Positions 1 to 10,443 of a stretch of DNA of 64,000 nucleotides are shown piece by piece; positions within the stretch are counted from its first letter, which is position 1; each line of letters opens with the position of its first letter. This stretch comes from Metabacillus malikii (GTDB taxonomy: Bacteria > Bacillota > Bacilli > Bacillales > Bacillaceae). The DNA is taken from assembly GCF_030813355.1 (NCBI RefSeq), contig NZ_JAUSUD010000022.1, positions 24,905 through 88,904 of the forward strand, written 5' to 3'. The notes under the pieces are model-generated. The model had not been told where the DNA came from and did no database searches. It saw only the letters and a program-made list of their open reading frames with translations. Both the position numbers and the translations under genes were made by a program.

Positions 1-578
1 TCGATAGACGATTTAAATTGTGCCGTTCCTTCAATAATTGCTATATCTCGGTGTCCTTCACTAATTAAATATTTAACTGCTTCATATGCCCCTTCTCTAT
101 CATTTGAAAGAATATTGACAATGCTTTCATTATCGACATAACGATTTAATACTACTAATGGGATTTTATGTTCTGTTACATGTCGAATGAACGCATCGTC
201 AACATCACTTTGACTCATCAAAATAATCCCATCAAATCTTTTCTCTGAAATCGCTGAAAAGTCTTTAAAATCATCTATGCCTCTTACGAATAAATGATAT
301 TTTTCGTCGATGACACTATTTACACCGCGAATTGTCTCCGCTAAAAAACTTGATGAAGTACCGTTCGATAAACTTGTGAAAAATAACCCGATTGTATAGG
401 ATTTTTGTAGCACAAGACTTCTTGCATGGACATCAGGTGAATAATTAAGTTCAGTCGCAATTGCAAGAATTTTTTGTTTTGTTTTCTCTTTTATTAGAGG
501 GCTATTATTTAATGCCCTAGAAACAGTTGTATGTGAAACATTTGCTATCTTTGCAATATCTTTAATTGTTACTGCCAT
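1..578 (-). CDS. LacI-family transcriptional regulator (partial at window edge)
   Basis: The gene reads leftward from ATG at 578 and runs off the window, so only about 192 residues of a usual 330-340 are visible. The N-terminus carries the LacI helix-turn-helix (residues about 5-24, TIKDIAKIANVSHTTVSRAL) and then the hinge and first half of a periplasmic-binding-protein-like sensor domain. It lies just downstream of uxaC on the same strand, so it may control uronate catabolism as ExuR does in Bacillus subtilis. That role is inferred from position; the ligand cannot be read from the sequence. Confidence 0.9.
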   Translation of the reverse strand, partial: MAVTIKDIAKIANVSHTTVSRALNNSPLIKEKTKQKILAIATELNYSPDVHARSLVLQKSYTIGLFFTSLSNGTSSSFLAETIRGVNSVIDEKYHLFVRGIDDFKDFSAISEKRFDGIILMSQSDVDDAFIRHVTEHKIPLVVLNRYVDNESIVNILSNDREGAYEAVKYLISEGHRDIAIIEGTAQFKSSI

Positions 579-780
579 TGACTCTGTTACCTACTTTCAA
601 TATGCTTTGATTACTTTTAATTATGGCTGATATCCCTAATATACTTTAATCTTAGTAGAAATATGGTTTGATAATCTCCCTATGCAATTGTTGACCACAC
701 TCAAAACTAGAAGGATATATCTAGAAGTACAAACAGCTATTAGAAATATGGCCTTTATTAAAAGGTAGTATAACTAATCG

Positions 781-2181
781 TTAAAACTGAAAATATTCAT
801 TTGCATTCTCATAGGAGATGCCTTTAACAATTCCAGATAATAGTTCGATGTCATAGGGTACTTCTCCGTTTATGACCCATTCACCGATTAAATTACAAAC
901 TAGTCTTCTGAAATATTCATGTCTTGTATAGGAGAGAAAGCTTCTCGAATCTGTTAGCATGCCAATAAATTGACTAAATAAGCCGATACTTGCAAGTGCT
1001 TTCATTTGTTCTAACATGCCTTCCTTCTGGTCATTAAACCACCATGCAGTACCAAACTGGATTTTCCCCCTAATACCATCACCTTGAAAACTTCCAATGA
1101 TACTAGCAAGTACATGATTATCACGTGGATTTAACGAGTATAGAATCGTTTTAGGCAAGCCTTGCTCACGGTCTAAAGCATCTAATAATTGAACTAACGG
1201 TTTAGCAATTAAATCATCATTCATAGAGTCGTAACCAGTATCAGGTCCTAATTCTGCAAGCATTCTACTATTATTGTTTCGATGGGCGTTTATATGGAAT
1301 TGCATTGCCCAACCAAGACTTGCATATTTTTTACCTAAATGAATGAGAGTGAGCGTTTTAAACTGCTTTTCCTCCTCTAATGAAACTTTTTCACCATTAA
1401 GGGCCTTTTTGAAAATTTCATCAACCTCATTATTTGTAGCATGAGCGTACATCATTACATCGATTGCGTGGTCTGAAACTCGACCTCCCAGCTCATGGAA
1501 AAAGTCTATTCGTGATTCTAGAGAAGATACAAACTCATCGTAACTATTAATAGAATTACCTGTTACAATCGACAGCCTTTCAACCCAGGTTACAAAACTA
1601 TCCCGATTTATCTCTAACCCTTTATCAGGACGAAAGCTTGGCAAAACCTTAACTTTAAACCCATTATCTTCCCTTAGTTTTTGATGATACTCTAACTCAT
1701 CAACTGGATCATCAGTCGTACAGATGACTTCAACATTTGACTTATTTATTAATTCTCTAACTGTAAATTCTTCACGACTTAATAATTCGTTAACAGTCTC
1801 CCATATGCTCGGTGCTGTTTCTTCATTTAGAATTTCCTCAACCCCAAAATATCGTCGTAACTCTAAGTGTGTCCAATTATACAAAGGATTACCGACTGTC
1901 ATTGGGACAGTTTTAGCCCATGCCATGAATTTATCATAATCACTGGCAGAGCCTGTAATATATTTCTCTTCGATTCCATTTGCTCTCATTGCTCTCCATT
2001 TATAATGGTCACCGTATAACCATGCCTCAGTTATATTTTTGAATTTTTTATTTTCATATATTTCTTGTGGACTGAGATGACAATGGTAATCTAAAATAGG
2101 CATATTCTTTGCATATTCATGATAAAGTGTTTCAGCTACATCGTTCGTTAGTAAGAAATTCTCTCCCATAAATGTATACAA
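781..2181 (-). CDS. uxaC: Uronate isomerase (glucuronate/galacturonate isomerase)
   Basis: Converts D-glucuronate to D-fructuronate and D-galacturonate to D-tagaturonate, the first step of hexuronate catabolism in the cytoplasm. The protein is collinear with the UxaC family, with the metal-binding HCH motif (DYHCHL) near residue 33 and the conserved NPLYNWTHLELRRYFG segment. The open frame extends upstream to 2241, but that extension lacks family sequence. The likely start is TTG at 2181, 9 nt after an AAAAGGGG ribosome binding site, giving about 466 aa, the normal family length; ATG at 2169 is the alternative. It can receive glucuronate released by the nearby GH115 enzyme. Confidence 0.93.
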   Translation of the reverse strand: MYTFMGENFLLTNDVAETLYHEYAKNMPILDYHCHLSPQEIYENKKFKNITEAWLYGDHYKWRAMRANGIEEKYITGSASDYDKFMAWAKTVPMTVGNPLYNWTHLELRRYFGVEEILNEETAPSIWETVNELLSREEFTVRELINKSNVEVICTTDDPVDELEYHQKLREDNGFKVKVLPSFRPDKGLEINRDSFVTWVERLSIVTGNSINSYDEFVSSLESRIDFFHELGGRVSDHAIDVMMYAHATNNEVDEIFKKALNGEKVSLEEEKQFKTLTLIHLGKKYASLGWAMQFHINAHRNNNSRMLAELGPDTGYDSMNDDLIAKPLVQLLDALDREQGLPKTILYSLNPRDNHVLASIIGSFQGDGIRGKIQFGTAWWFNDQKEGMLEQMKALASIGLFSQFIGMLTDSRSFLSYTRHEYFRRLVCNLIGEWVINGEVPYDIELLSGIVKGISYENANEYFQF

Positions 2182-2329
2182 CGCATTCAACCCCTTTTTG
2201 ATTGCACACGTGAACAATATTCCCCCTGCACACGTGAACATTTACTAATATTATATGCAATACTTTGTAAGTAATCAATAATTTTATTAGGCTCTTTTCT
2301 AAAAGATTGTGGCTTTTTGCAATAAACCT

Positions 2330-2670
2330 TTTTTAGGGTTTGTTGGAGCTTAAAGTGCGAGACTCCTGCGGCATGCGTGGGAGAGGTGAGACGTGAGCAG
2401 GCGTTTACGCTGAGGAGAAAGAAAAGCGTAGGCGGCTTGCCCATCGACGTACAAACTGAAGGGGCATCGACTAAAGATTTAGGAATCACGATGAGCCGAA
2501 TGGCGAATCGATGATGACTTATCGTAGGGAGAAGACCTGAAGTTTGCTTGTTCGTGCCGCAAGGAGCTATGAAGCTCACCACCCCGCGGAAAGCGAGTAC
2601 TGTAGCGGAGACAAAGCCTGAACAGACAAATCAGTTAAAAGCAACAATGTTTACAAAAACACCCTTTTAT
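2330..2670. repeat. GC-rich structured intergenic repeat of Bacillaceae type
   Basis: This stretch is visibly richer in G and C than its surroundings and has no ribosome binding site or conserved frame. It carries landmarks I know from dispersed intergenic repeats of Bacillaceae: GCGAGACTCCTGCGG near 2357, GTGAGACGTGAGCAGGCG near 2387, CCCGCGGAAAGCGAGTA near 2582, and a right end of AACAATGTTTACAAAAACA near 2643. Internal inverted repeats (TTTACGCT/AGCGTAGG; GAGCT-ATGA-AGCTC) suggest a folded RNA or DNA. The central part, about 2445-2570, is longer than in the short versions of this repeat that I recall. A degenerate relative lies at 39525-39615. Confidence 0.7.
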
Positions 2671-2777
2671 TAAAAAATTAGACTATTCTTACTATTTTTA
2701 TGGTCATTTATCTATAACACTATTAAACTAATAATATATTCAAAAATATTAATCACATGTGAAAGGTGGCTTTATCT

Positions 2778-3578
2778 ATGCAGGCTAATATAGAAAGCAA
2801 GATACATAACCATTACGATAAATACCCAACGTCAATTACTGAAATTTTAAAAACCTGTATCACTTCTTCTAATTCTAGTCAAAATGTTGATGAATTAATA
2901 GAAAGCTTACCTAAGATGGAGGTTCTTAACCTTTACTTTCAGCATACTAATCAGCCTTTAACTGGTCAGCATTTCCGAAAGATTGTTTACTATGTTTTTG
3001 GTATGGACTTAGATTATATATCGAATGAAGGAGAAGGTGCAAAACTATCGGTATATCCTGACGAAGTAATGGATGGGATGAGGAAAGCTCTGAATCATAA
3101 GCAATTACCGACAGCTGAGTTAGATAAGGAAATTATGTCGTTAACAAAGGCAGAAGTTATGGACATTTATATCGATTATTTTCGGGTACAATCACATGAA
3201 GAGGTCATTAGAATATTAAATCTTATTTATGGAGTTAACTTAAGAGGACTATCTACATTAGAAAATTCTCGTATTACTCTTTATACGAAAAAGCAATGGC
3301 TTTTTAGGAAAACGACAAATTTATTTGAAATCCATACAGGGAAAGGCGATATTGATGTGACAATCCTTCCCACTGCTTATTTTATTGAAAATACTGGTAT
3401 AAACGATATACCTAACTTTCTTAAAACTCAACTTTCTGATTTAGGATTTATTCAACTAGAAGGAAAGCTTGGTCTGTACTATTCTAACCCAAATGGTGAA
3501 ACAGTTTCCGACCAGTTTAAACTCCTGACAATAAATACAATTAGAAAGGCCATTGATACAGAATATAAAAATCTTTAA
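2778..3578 (+). CDS. Hypothetical protein with an internal duplication
   Basis: I do not recognise a family. The start is set at ATG 2778, 8 nt after a GAAAGGTGG ribosome binding site, giving 266 aa; a GTG at 2766 in the same frame overlaps that site. No signal peptide or membrane segment is visible. Residues about 43-94 and 121-170 look like two copies of one module: both share SL-x-K-x-EV followed by a hydrophobic stretch, then a YGV/FGM-DL/NL turn, LS/IS, E and a strand ending in Y. The C-terminal 90 residues are distinct. It is a monocistronic plus-strand gene ending at a shared bidirectional terminator. Confidence 0.7.
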   Translation: MQANIESKIHNHYDKYPTSITEILKTCITSSNSSQNVDELIESLPKMEVLNLYFQHTNQPLTGQHFRKIVYYVFGMDLDYISNEGEGAKLSVYPDEVMDGMRKALNHKQLPTAELDKEIMSLTKAEVMDIYIDYFRVQSHEEVIRILNLIYGVNLRGLSTLENSRITLYTKKQWLFRKTTNLFEIHTGKGDIDVTILPTAYFIENTGINDIPNFLKTQLSDLGFIQLEGKLGLYYSNPNGETVSDQFKLLTINTIRKAIDTEYKNL

Positions 3579-3608
3579 GGTTTCATTTCTCACCTGATAT
3601 ATAAAATG

Positions 3609-3642
3609 AAAAGAATAACCTCAAAAAAGCGGTTATTCTTTT
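3609..3642. terminator. Bidirectional intrinsic terminator
   Basis: AAAAGAATAACC (3609-3620) pairs with GGTTATTCTTTT (3631-3642) around a 10-nt loop. A runs and T runs flank both arms, so it can end the plus-strand gene at 3578 and the minus-strand sugar operon. It overlaps the last codons of the acetylesterase gene. Confidence 0.85.
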
Positions 3643-4331
3643 ATATACTTTATTAAAGGTATGTTTTGTTCTCTCAGTGCCTCTATGACAAGTTTTGCCA
3701 CTTCAAATGCACCTTTTTCACAAAAATGAGTATTATCCTCAATTCCATCAGGGTAATTTTCCTCTACATCAGGTGGAAAAATAGTGAAAAGAGATTTTGA
3801 TTCCTCCACACCGAGTGTTTCATAAAGCACCTTTGTTTTTTTCCAGAGGTCAATGAGTGTTACATCAAGATTTTTAGCTACCTGTTTCATCGCTATAGGG
3901 TATTCACCTAATGTATTTACGACGAATCCATTTTCATCAAATTTTCTGCGATGTACAGAAGTAAGTAATATTGGAGTCGCTCCTTTTTCTCTCGCTCCAA
4001 AAATATATTGCTGTAAACAAGATTGATAGGTAGTAAAAGGTTCTGTTCCATACGATTTTTGATCATTATGACCAAATTGGACGAATAAATAATCTCCTTC
4101 TTGAATACTATCAAGTATTTTAGTCAATCGACCTTCTTCAATAAAACTGTTAGAGCTTCTCCCACCTTTTGCTTCATTGTGTACAGTCAGTTCATTTGTA
4201 AAAAACTGTTGAAACACTTGACCCCAGCCTGCCATAGGCGCTTCATGCTTAGGACAATTCGCTACAGTGGAATCACCTGCTAAGTAAATTGAAATTGGTT
4301 TAATTGTTTCTGACATATGAAATATATTCAC
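3633..4331 (-). CDS. Rhamnogalacturonan acetylesterase-like SGNH hydrolase (RhgT/YesT type)
   Basis: Predicted to remove acetyl groups from pectic or related oligosaccharides. SGNH-hydrolase blocks are intact: GDST with nucleophile Ser21, Gly56, GHND with Asn89, and the C-terminal catalytic pair Asp199/His202 (DNTH). At 232 aa with no signal peptide it should act in the cytoplasm on imported oligomers, like RhgT/YesT of B. subtilis. The start is uncertain: GTG at 4331 follows AAGGGG, and ATG at 4316 follows GAGGTG at a long spacing. It is the last gene of the minus-strand operon. Confidence 0.85.
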   Translation of the reverse strand: MNIFHMSETIKPISIYLAGDSTVANCPKHEAPMAGWGQVFQQFFTNELTVHNEAKGGRSSNSFIEEGRLTKILDSIQEGDYLFVQFGHNDQKSYGTEPFTTYQSCLQQYIFGAREKGATPILLTSVHRRKFDENGFVVNTLGEYPIAMKQVAKNLDVTLIDLWKKTKVLYETLGVEESKSLFTIFPPDVEENYPDGIEDNTHFCEKGAFEVAKLVIEALREQNIPLIKYIKE

Positions 4332-4359
4332 CTCGTTCCCCTTATTAAAAATTAGTATA

Positions 4360-5394
4360 CTAGCTATATAGTTGTTTACTAGATTTTAATAATTCCGCTA
4401 AAAAAACAAGTGTTAAGCCTTGACCCCAGCCTTGAATACGCTTATATGGTACATGTTTATATCCGTCAGCATCGTTCATAACTGCTGTTCCAGCGGATAC
4501 TTTTGATACTTTTCCATCATCTTCAATCTCATTGACAATTCCATTAATCGATTTTTGGATATATTTATTATAAAGAGTACCTCTTGTAATCAACGCTGCT
4601 GCAATAGCCGATGAGCCTGAAACTTCTAGGTAAGAAGTTGAATCATTGACAATCGTATGCCATAACCCTGATTCATCTTGCAGTCTTACTAATGAACTTA
4701 ATTGGTCACGCAATGAACAATCAATGATCATATAGGATGGATGCTGTACTTCAACGAGCTCTAACGCTTTTGCCATCGTCAATGCAGCCCAACCATTGCC
4801 ACGGGCCCAATAGATAGATGACATATGGTTTTTAGCGATATTGTCCCAACCATGATAATATAAGTTTGTTATCGGGTCTTGTAAAAAGTCCTCGTGACCG
4901 TGATATTGCTTTAAGCCATCCTCGAAATAATCTTCACGATTTAATAGTTTCCCAACCCGTAATAAAAAGAGTCCAGCCATCATCATCGTATCTACCCAAG
5001 CTTGTTCTGGGAAAACATCTTTAACTGAATTCACAGTATGTTGGAATATCCCATCGGCAAAACGTGGGGCGTCGTTCTTTAAGTACTCAGCCATTTCCAT
5101 AATAACTTCCAAGTACTTATCATCTTCAGTAACCTTATATAGTGTAATTAATGAATGTCCAATCGATACTCCATTAATAGAAAGTCGTGGTAAGCCATCC
5201 TCAAGCCACTCATCAACCCAACCTTTTAACAAATCAATATACTCTTGTTTTTCTGTTGCTTCATACGCTTCTGCAACGCCGTAAAATGCAACTCCACCAG
5301 GCCAGTCCCAATTAAAGTCCATTTGAAATGTTCGATTTACTACTTTATCAATTACTAAACGAATTTCTTCTTCATTAAATTGTAATTTCGGCAT
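4360..5394 (-). CDS. GH105 unsaturated rhamnogalacturonyl hydrolase (YesR/YteR-like)
   Basis: Hydrates and releases the 4,5-unsaturated uronic acid from the non-reducing end of lyase-generated oligosaccharides. The 344-aa protein has the GH105 (alpha/alpha)6-barrel signatures: WPGGVAFYG near residue 31, AWVDTMMMA with the expected catalytic Asp135, and the WARGNGWAALTM block near residue 200. It has no signal peptide, so its substrate is imported. An AGGAGGAG ribosome binding site precedes ATG 5394, and it lies 22 nt after the binding-protein gene. GH105 members also act on unsaturated glucuronate in other polymers, so pectin is not the only possible substrate. Confidence 0.9.
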   Translation of the reverse strand: MPKLQFNEEEIRLVIDKVVNRTFQMDFNWDWPGGVAFYGVAEAYEATEKQEYIDLLKGWVDEWLEDGLPRLSINGVSIGHSLITLYKVTEDDKYLEVIMEMAEYLKNDAPRFADGIFQHTVNSVKDVFPEQAWVDTMMMAGLFLLRVGKLLNREDYFEDGLKQYHGHEDFLQDPITNLYYHGWDNIAKNHMSSIYWARGNGWAALTMAKALELVEVQHPSYMIIDCSLRDQLSSLVRLQDESGLWHTIVNDSTSYLEVSGSSAIAAALITRGTLYNKYIQKSINGIVNEIEDDGKVSKVSAGTAVMNDADGYKHVPYKRIQGWGQGLTLVFLAELLKSSKQLYS

Positions 5395-5416
5395 AACCTA
5401 CTCCTCCTAGATAAGT

Positions 5417-6724
<1,308 letters not shown>

Positions 6725-6807
6725 TTAAGCTAAATCAAACAAGTGAAGAACACAAGATGATATTTCTATTAATGACGGATATGCTACTTTTAACCTATAA
6801 CATCATT

Positions 6808-7437
6808 TCATTGTTGCATGAATTGATACTTACGATTGATTTTATTAAATGCATTAATTGCAGGCTTTACAATTGCTAGTGCTATTACATTCCCACTACA
6901 TACAATCATTAGTGGTGGTCCATACGAAAGAAGAAATAATAAACCCGATGTACCAACTAACATCGTACAAGTTGAAATTGGATTCATAATCATGACAAAA
7001 AACGAACTTTTTAATAATTGTGAAATTTTCATTTCGTAGTGAACATACATTGGGAAAATATAAAACAGCATACAAGCAAACAGAAGCGTCACGATAAAAA
7101 ATGGGGCAGTTAGTAGTTGTTTCATATCTGTCGTATGTTGTAAATAAATATAGTCGATGAAAAGAACACAACTAATTAGCAAAATCCATAGACCGAGAAT
7201 GTTGCTCTTCATAAATTCATGTCGGTAAGATTGCCAGAAAGTCTTCGTAATGGAAATATCTAATTCACCTAATGCCCATTTACGAACGACAGCAAACATT
7301 GCAACTGTAGCGGGGAAAAATCCAAAGACAAACAATCCAATTACCGTGAAAAAAAGCCACAATAAGTTTAGCAATGCTAATCTAGTTATCCACTCAAAAA
7401 TACTATTAATCCCACCTAAAAATCCAGTTGTCTCCAT
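6808..7437 (-). CDS. YesL family membrane protein (DUF624)
   Basis: A 209-aa integral membrane protein with about five hydrophobic segments. It has the N-terminal DUF624/YesL pattern, including LFxFGFFPATVAMFAVVRKW near residues 36-53. YesL-type proteins are found in Bacillus sugar ABC loci, but their molecular role is unknown to me. TGGAGGG precedes ATG 7437. It is cotranscribed between GH115 and the second binding protein, which suggests a transport-associated role. Confidence 0.85.
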   Translation of the reverse strand: METTGFLGGINSIFEWITRLALLNLLWLFFTVIGLFVFGFFPATVAMFAVVRKWALGELDISITKTFWQSYRHEFMKSNILGLWILLISCVLFIDYIYLQHTTDMKQLLTAPFFIVTLLFACMLFYIFPMYVHYEMKISQLLKSSFFVMIMNPISTCTMLVGTSGLLFLLSYGPPLMIVCSGNVIALAIVKPAINAFNKINRKYQFMQQ

Positions 7438-7475
7438 ACGTTTCCCTCCATCAAAATACCGACACTATCACTCTT

Positions 7476-9542
7476 TTATTTTTCGAGTTCTTCTCGATTT
7501 GATAAACATGTATTCATTAATTTTTGATATAACGCTTCATCACCTAATTGTTTTGTTTTATTTGTAAGAAGCATGACTGACCTTTCCTCAGCAGTCGTTA
7601 AATATTGCTTCTCCCAATTGTAAAAGTTTGGGCCATCACCAAACATTCTTATATATTTTCTTAACGTCTCCAATGTATAGATTGTTAAGGTAACATTTGT
7701 TAAACAATCATTTTCATAAAATCTTTTCCACTTTTCATTTAATGGGTTTTCCATCTTTTCTACTGTTTTGGATAATTCCTCGATAGCAGCATTAACTAAA
7801 AGAAAGGCTTTAAAATAATGCTTTATTTTAAATTTTTCGAATGCCGTTGTTACATAGTAAACTGCTTGGCATCCGCTTTTATGAATTTGCACCTGCAAAA
7901 GTAATTGGTCTTGAAGTCTCTCTTTTTCAAGACTAGTTGATTTTTGGATTAGTTCAGTCAAGTTTGATAACAATGTTTCAAAACTTGGCAAGTGATTTTT
8001 CACCTTTTTGTTGAACCAGGTACATTGTTCCTCGAAAGAGATGTTACCGGTTGCCCATTGAAGATTAGTTGCTGATTCATCCCCCTGTGTTATAATCCAT
8101 TGCTTCGTAATGTTTCGAATTGCGAAATGATAAAATTGCTCTCCGGCACGTTCATCTTCTTCTTCTCCATATTTAATAATGGCGTTGAAATATTCATTTA
8201 TAAGATTACACATCACGTCTGAATTGGTTGGATACGCTCTTGACACATAGTCTTTTAAAAATTGTGTTGAATCTACTCTTCCACTTTTCCACACTTGACT
8301 AAGCAATTCTAAAAACATTATATGTGGTCTTATATTTCCACAGTTTACAATGAGAAACTCATTCATATGATGTTGAAAAGCATTATCTAGTTCATCATTA
8401 ACGAATTGGATTGGATTCGGAAACATAGTTAAATGATTAGAAGCCTGTAAATCATAAAATGTAATATGATAGTAGATACCATGTGGTCCTCTATCGTTAT
8501 GAGCTGGTATAGAGGAGATTCTTGGATTATCATTCCCCTGTCTTCTTGATACCATTTTCCCATAACCATTATCTGCCCATACTTTAATAACACCTTCAGG
8601 TAATGTTAAAAGTCCTTTTTTATATAAATCTGTAATTTCTCCGTACAAGTTCACACAGCAAATCGGATTTTCTTGAATATCATTAATCATTTTATATTGG
8701 TCCATGATGATTTTCGAAATCAGCTGTCCTCGTTTTTTATCTGTGTCAAATGTCGGATCATCTAACCAAAATGGCCTGTCACCCTGTCCTCTAAATCCGA
8801 TATTCCAAATGACTTTGTTTGTTGTCTGTTCTAGAATTGCTTCTTTCCATAACTCTTTGAACAATGTTTCATTCTCGACATATGAAGGGTTTTTGTTTGG
8901 GAATACTCGACTAAACATTCTTGCCCCTAATGGTTCAGCATGATGATGTGTTATCCATAGTCCCATCCTTGAGGCAATTTTTTTATATGGTGAATGTTCA
9001 ATATCAGTCCCAGGTATAACCATATTTCCCTGACAACGTAATAAAGCTTCAAAGATCATCTCCCATACATACGTATTCGAATTTTGATATGTCCACTTTG
9101 AAAGGAGTACTTCATCATTGATAAACCAGCCTCTATACTTACACATATGTTTTTCAGAAACAAAATTTATAGGATGGATTTCGACTCTTCCCCTTTTCAC
9201 TGGTTCGATATCATTCCAAAACCAAAACTTATCAACGCCTAGAAATGTTTCACTAATATGAAGAATGCCATAAACCATCCCTAATTCATCTGCTGACGTG
9301 ACGACCATCTCAGACAGATCATGAGAAAATCCAATTGAAAACTGTTCAGGACGTAAACCCTCATTATTCTCCTCATTTAGCAGAAGGCGGATTGTCGAGT
9401 TTCTAGTCATCTCCTCTTCATAGAATACTTTATTTTTATCCCTTTCCAATACATGTAAAAAGTGATTAATACTAGTTATATCGGGACCTTGATATTTAAT
9501 ATTCGTATCTTTATTGAGGATGAACATATCGTATTGACACAT
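7476..9542 (-). CDS. GH115 alpha-glucuronidase-like glycoside hydrolase
   Basis: Family GH115 enzymes remove alpha-linked (4-O-methyl)glucuronic acid from xylan or other glycans. Conserved blocks are plain: YRGWFINDE (136-144), THHHAEPLGA (198-207), GFRGQGDRPFW (249-259), NLYGE (298-302), WADNGYGKMVSRRQGN (322-337) and GIYYHITFYDLQASNH. There is no signal peptide, so it should act inside the cell. At 688 aa it is shorter than many GH115 proteins and appears to lack the C-terminal beta-sandwich. It starts 4 nt after the permease gene, so it is translationally coupled to transport. Glucuronate released here would feed uxaC. Confidence 0.9.
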   Translation of the reverse strand: MCQYDMFILNKDTNIKYQGPDITSINHFLHVLERDKNKVFYEEEMTRNSTIRLLLNEENNEGLRPEQFSIGFSHDLSEMVVTSADELGMVYGILHISETFLGVDKFWFWNDIEPVKRGRVEIHPINFVSEKHMCKYRGWFINDEVLLSKWTYQNSNTYVWEMIFEALLRCQGNMVIPGTDIEHSPYKKIASRMGLWITHHHAEPLGARMFSRVFPNKNPSYVENETLFKELWKEAILEQTTNKVIWNIGFRGQGDRPFWLDDPTFDTDKKRGQLISKIIMDQYKMINDIQENPICCVNLYGEITDLYKKGLLTLPEGVIKVWADNGYGKMVSRRQGNDNPRISSIPAHNDRGPHGIYYHITFYDLQASNHLTMFPNPIQFVNDELDNAFQHHMNEFLIVNCGNIRPHIMFLELLSQVWKSGRVDSTQFLKDYVSRAYPTNSDVMCNLINEYFNAIIKYGEEEDERAGEQFYHFAIRNITKQWIITQGDESATNLQWATGNISFEEQCTWFNKKVKNHLPSFETLLSNLTELIQKSTSLEKERLQDQLLLQVQIHKSGCQAVYYVTTAFEKFKIKHYFKAFLLVNAAIEELSKTVEKMENPLNEKWKRFYENDCLTNVTLTIYTLETLRKYIRMFGDGPNFYNWEKQYLTTAEERSVMLLTNKTKQLGDEALYQKLMNTCLSNREELEK

Positions 9543-9546
9543 ATTT

Positions 9547-10440
9547 TTACCCCTTTAACCCACTAGTGCTAATCCCTTCAACAACATGGCGTTGGAATAA
9601 AAAGAAGATAACGAATACCGGTATTAAAGAAACGATTGACATTGCAAACATGGCTCCCCAGTTTGAAACAGAATCATTACTTAAGAACATATTTAGCGCC
9701 ATTGAAACAGTATATTTCGCCGGATTATTTAAGTATAATACTGGTCCTAATAAGTTATCCCATGTCCAATAGAATGAGAAGATTGAAACAGTTGCTAATG
9801 CAGGTTTTATTAAAGGCAGTATAATTTTGTAAAAGATTTTAAACGTGTTACATCCATCAATTGTCGCTGCTTCATCCAATTCTCGGGGTATAGTTCGGAT
9901 AAATTGTACTAATAAGAAAATGAAAAATGGATGTCCGAAATATGCAGGAATTGCAATTGGCTTTATTGAATCTAGCCATCCTAACTGAGCAAAAATAATA
10001 TATTGCGGGATCATAACAACTTCATAAGGAAGCATAAGTGTGACCATCATGATTGCAAACCAAAAATTTTTTCCAAAGAATTGTAATCTCGCAAAACCAA
10101 ATGCAATAAAAGCTGAAGAAATCACTTGCCCAATCATTGTAAAGAAAACTAATACAACCGTGTTTTTAATAAATAATCCAAATGAATTTCCACCGATTCC
10201 TTCCCAACCTTGAGTAAAGTTATTAAAAGTCCACGTTTCAGGAATCAATTGTTTAGCTGTTAAAAAAATCGTCTCCGTCGGTTTGAATGAACTCATTAGG
10301 AGCCAAATAACCGGATATAGCATTAATAATGCAAAGCCACCGACAAGTATGTGATAAATCCACCACCTAGGTGACTTTAGGTTAGATGCTTTAACAATAG
10401 GAGGACTTGTGACTGTTTTTACATTTGTACTTGAACTCAT
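9547..10440 (-). CDS. Carbohydrate ABC transporter permease (YesQ/MalG type)
   Basis: A 297-aa inner component of a type I sugar importer with about six membrane spans. The EAA loop that contacts the ATPase is visible (ELDEAATIDGCNTFKIFYKI, then LP). The C-terminus ends with the VVEGISTSGLKG signature usual for MalG-like permeases. It lies 3 nt downstream of its partner permease. No ATPase gene is in the locus, so energy probably comes from a shared MsmX-like protein; that is inference. Confidence 0.93.
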   Translation of the reverse strand: MSSSTNVKTVTSPPIVKASNLKSPRWWIYHILVGGFALLMLYPVIWLLMSSFKPTETIFLTAKQLIPETWTFNNFTQGWEGIGGNSFGLFIKNTVVLVFFTMIGQVISSAFIAFGFARLQFFGKNFWFAIMMVTLMLPYEVVMIPQYIIFAQLGWLDSIKPIAIPAYFGHPFFIFLLVQFIRTIPRELDEAATIDGCNTFKIFYKIILPLIKPALATVSIFSFYWTWDNLLGPVLYLNNPAKYTVSMALNMFLSNDSVSNWGAMFAMSIVSLIPVFVIFFLFQRHVVEGISTSGLKG

Positions 10441-10443
10441 CCG

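Noticed and set aside
2187..2582. 131-aa open frame on the minus strand inside the GC-rich repeat
   Set aside because: It has no ribosome binding site, its composition follows the repeat, and it runs into the uxaC leader. It is explained by the non-coding repeat.
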